From: a virus
DNA: 64,000 bases
IMG/VR virus record: IMGVR_UViG_3300049847_000321
Span: 1-64,000 of that record
Reading direction: 5' to 3' (one strand)
This document shows positions 63,659-64,000 of this stretch, one piece after another. Made by a program: the position numbers and the translations under genes. The notes under the pieces are model-generated. The model was not told the DNA's origin and searched no databases. It was given only the letters and a program-made list of their open reading frames with translations. Within the stretch, counting starts at the first letter, position 1, and every line of letters begins with the position of its first letter.

Positions 63659-63688
63659 TTGACATATAGTATATCACTATGATATACT
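63659..63688 (+). promoter_or_regulatory. Promoter with a perfect 21-bp palindromic operator
   Basis: -35 TTGACA (63659-63664), 18 bp, -10 TATACT (63683-63688). Between and over them is AGTATATCA-CTA-TGATATACT (63668-63688), an exact inverted repeat with 9-bp arms. Its position would block RNA polymerase, so a repressor such as the RHH (62087) or XRE (62519) protein probably binds here. The next gene starts at 63713. The -35 and -10 are the same hexamers as in the 35.3 kb promoter. Confidence 0.8.
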
Positions 63689-63712
63689 TACTTCTAATGA
63701 AAGGATCTTACA

Positions 63713-64000
63713 ATGACTGTGCATGAATATGTTGATTCGTTGAAAGAAGAAGAAACAATGTGGATAAACACTGATTGGTTCTTTATTATCAAAGGAGCAA
63801 GCAAAGTGCTGGCATTTGCCTTAATGCATAATTTAGGTTCTAATGGCAAATGGTTCAAATTGTCTATGGAGTACCAAACTCAACTGAGAATAATAAACTA
63901 TCTGATTAGAAAAGGTCTAATCAAGAGAAAGATACAAGGGTTCCCTAGAGAAAGATTCTTTCAAATTGACCTGAAGAAATTGAAGCAGCTAGAAAAAGGA
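63713..64000 (+). CDS. Partial winged-helix-like protein (96 codons, window end)
   Basis: A site GAAAGGA lies upstream. The visible 96 codons have an acidic start, then helices (KVLAFALMHNLGSNGKWFKL) and a short winged part (LSMEYQTQLRIINYLIRKGLIKRKIQG) typical of small wHTH regulators. The C-terminus is off the end of the window. It follows directly after the palindromic operator, so autoregulation is plausible. Confidence 0.65.
   Translation, partial: MTVHEYVDSLKEEETMWINTDWFFIIKGASKVLAFALMHNLGSNGKWFKLSMEYQTQLRIINYLIRKGLIKRKIQGFPRERFFQIDLKKLKQLEKG

Overview
The window is a 64 kb piece of a tailed double-stranded DNA phage (Caudoviricetes) or prophage. It has a complete set of structural genes (large and small terminase, portal, HK97-type capsid, DUF2213-like protease/scaffold, decoration protein, connectors, tail chaperone with a -1 frameshift, tape measure, Gly-rich fibres). 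It also has a nearly complete replication and recombination set. No sheath, integrase, tRNA gene or CRISPR array was recognised. A tape measure of about 927 aa without a sheath suggests siphovirus morphology. The host cannot be fixed from sequence. Good AGGAG ribosome sites, sigma70-like promoters and several Sec signal peptides point to a bacterium, and a CsrA homologue suggests a host using CsrA-type control. A planctomycete-like host is only a weak impression from a DUF6717-like gene and Cys-rich secreted proteins.

Layout. Positions 1-15334 (+) form the replication/recombination block: UDG-exonuclease fusion, separate family A polymerase, clamp loader, ssDNA-binding protein, RecA/UvsX, FEN nuclease, RuvC, CsrA-like regulator, and an SbcCD nuclease whose SbcC/Rad50 is split at the zinc hook. 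Positions 15331-44130 (-) form the late block, read from a sigma70-type promoter at 44.2 kb: portal, fibre, membrane and exported proteins, papain-like peptidase, protease/scaffold, decoration, capsid, connectors, tail, tape measure, tail tip and glycosyltransferase-like genes. Positions 44435-45705 (+) hold small genes, one carrying a 24-bp inverted repeat that could be an inversion switch. Positions 45.7-47.7 kb are terminators, repeats and a gene-poor region. Positions 47694-52164 (-) hold small accessory genes sharing a GGAGACC leader. Positions 52899-55149 (-) encode the terminases. From 55.4 kb to the end (+) there are small genes, a NusG-like factor, a DUF932 protein, a sigma-like protein, an SNF2 helicase, RHH and XRE regulators, a primase and a partial winged-helix gene. 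Replication genes at both window ends suggest that the genome is circular or circularly permuted and that the ends are adjacent.

The most unusual element is a five-copy gene family. Each member has conserved ends around 4 to 14 repeats of an 11-residue unit (AEYxRIxQPAx) and lies between unrelated genes in both orientations. In three copies the last codons supply the ribosome site of the next gene. Copies 1 and 5 share a 108-bp identical block.
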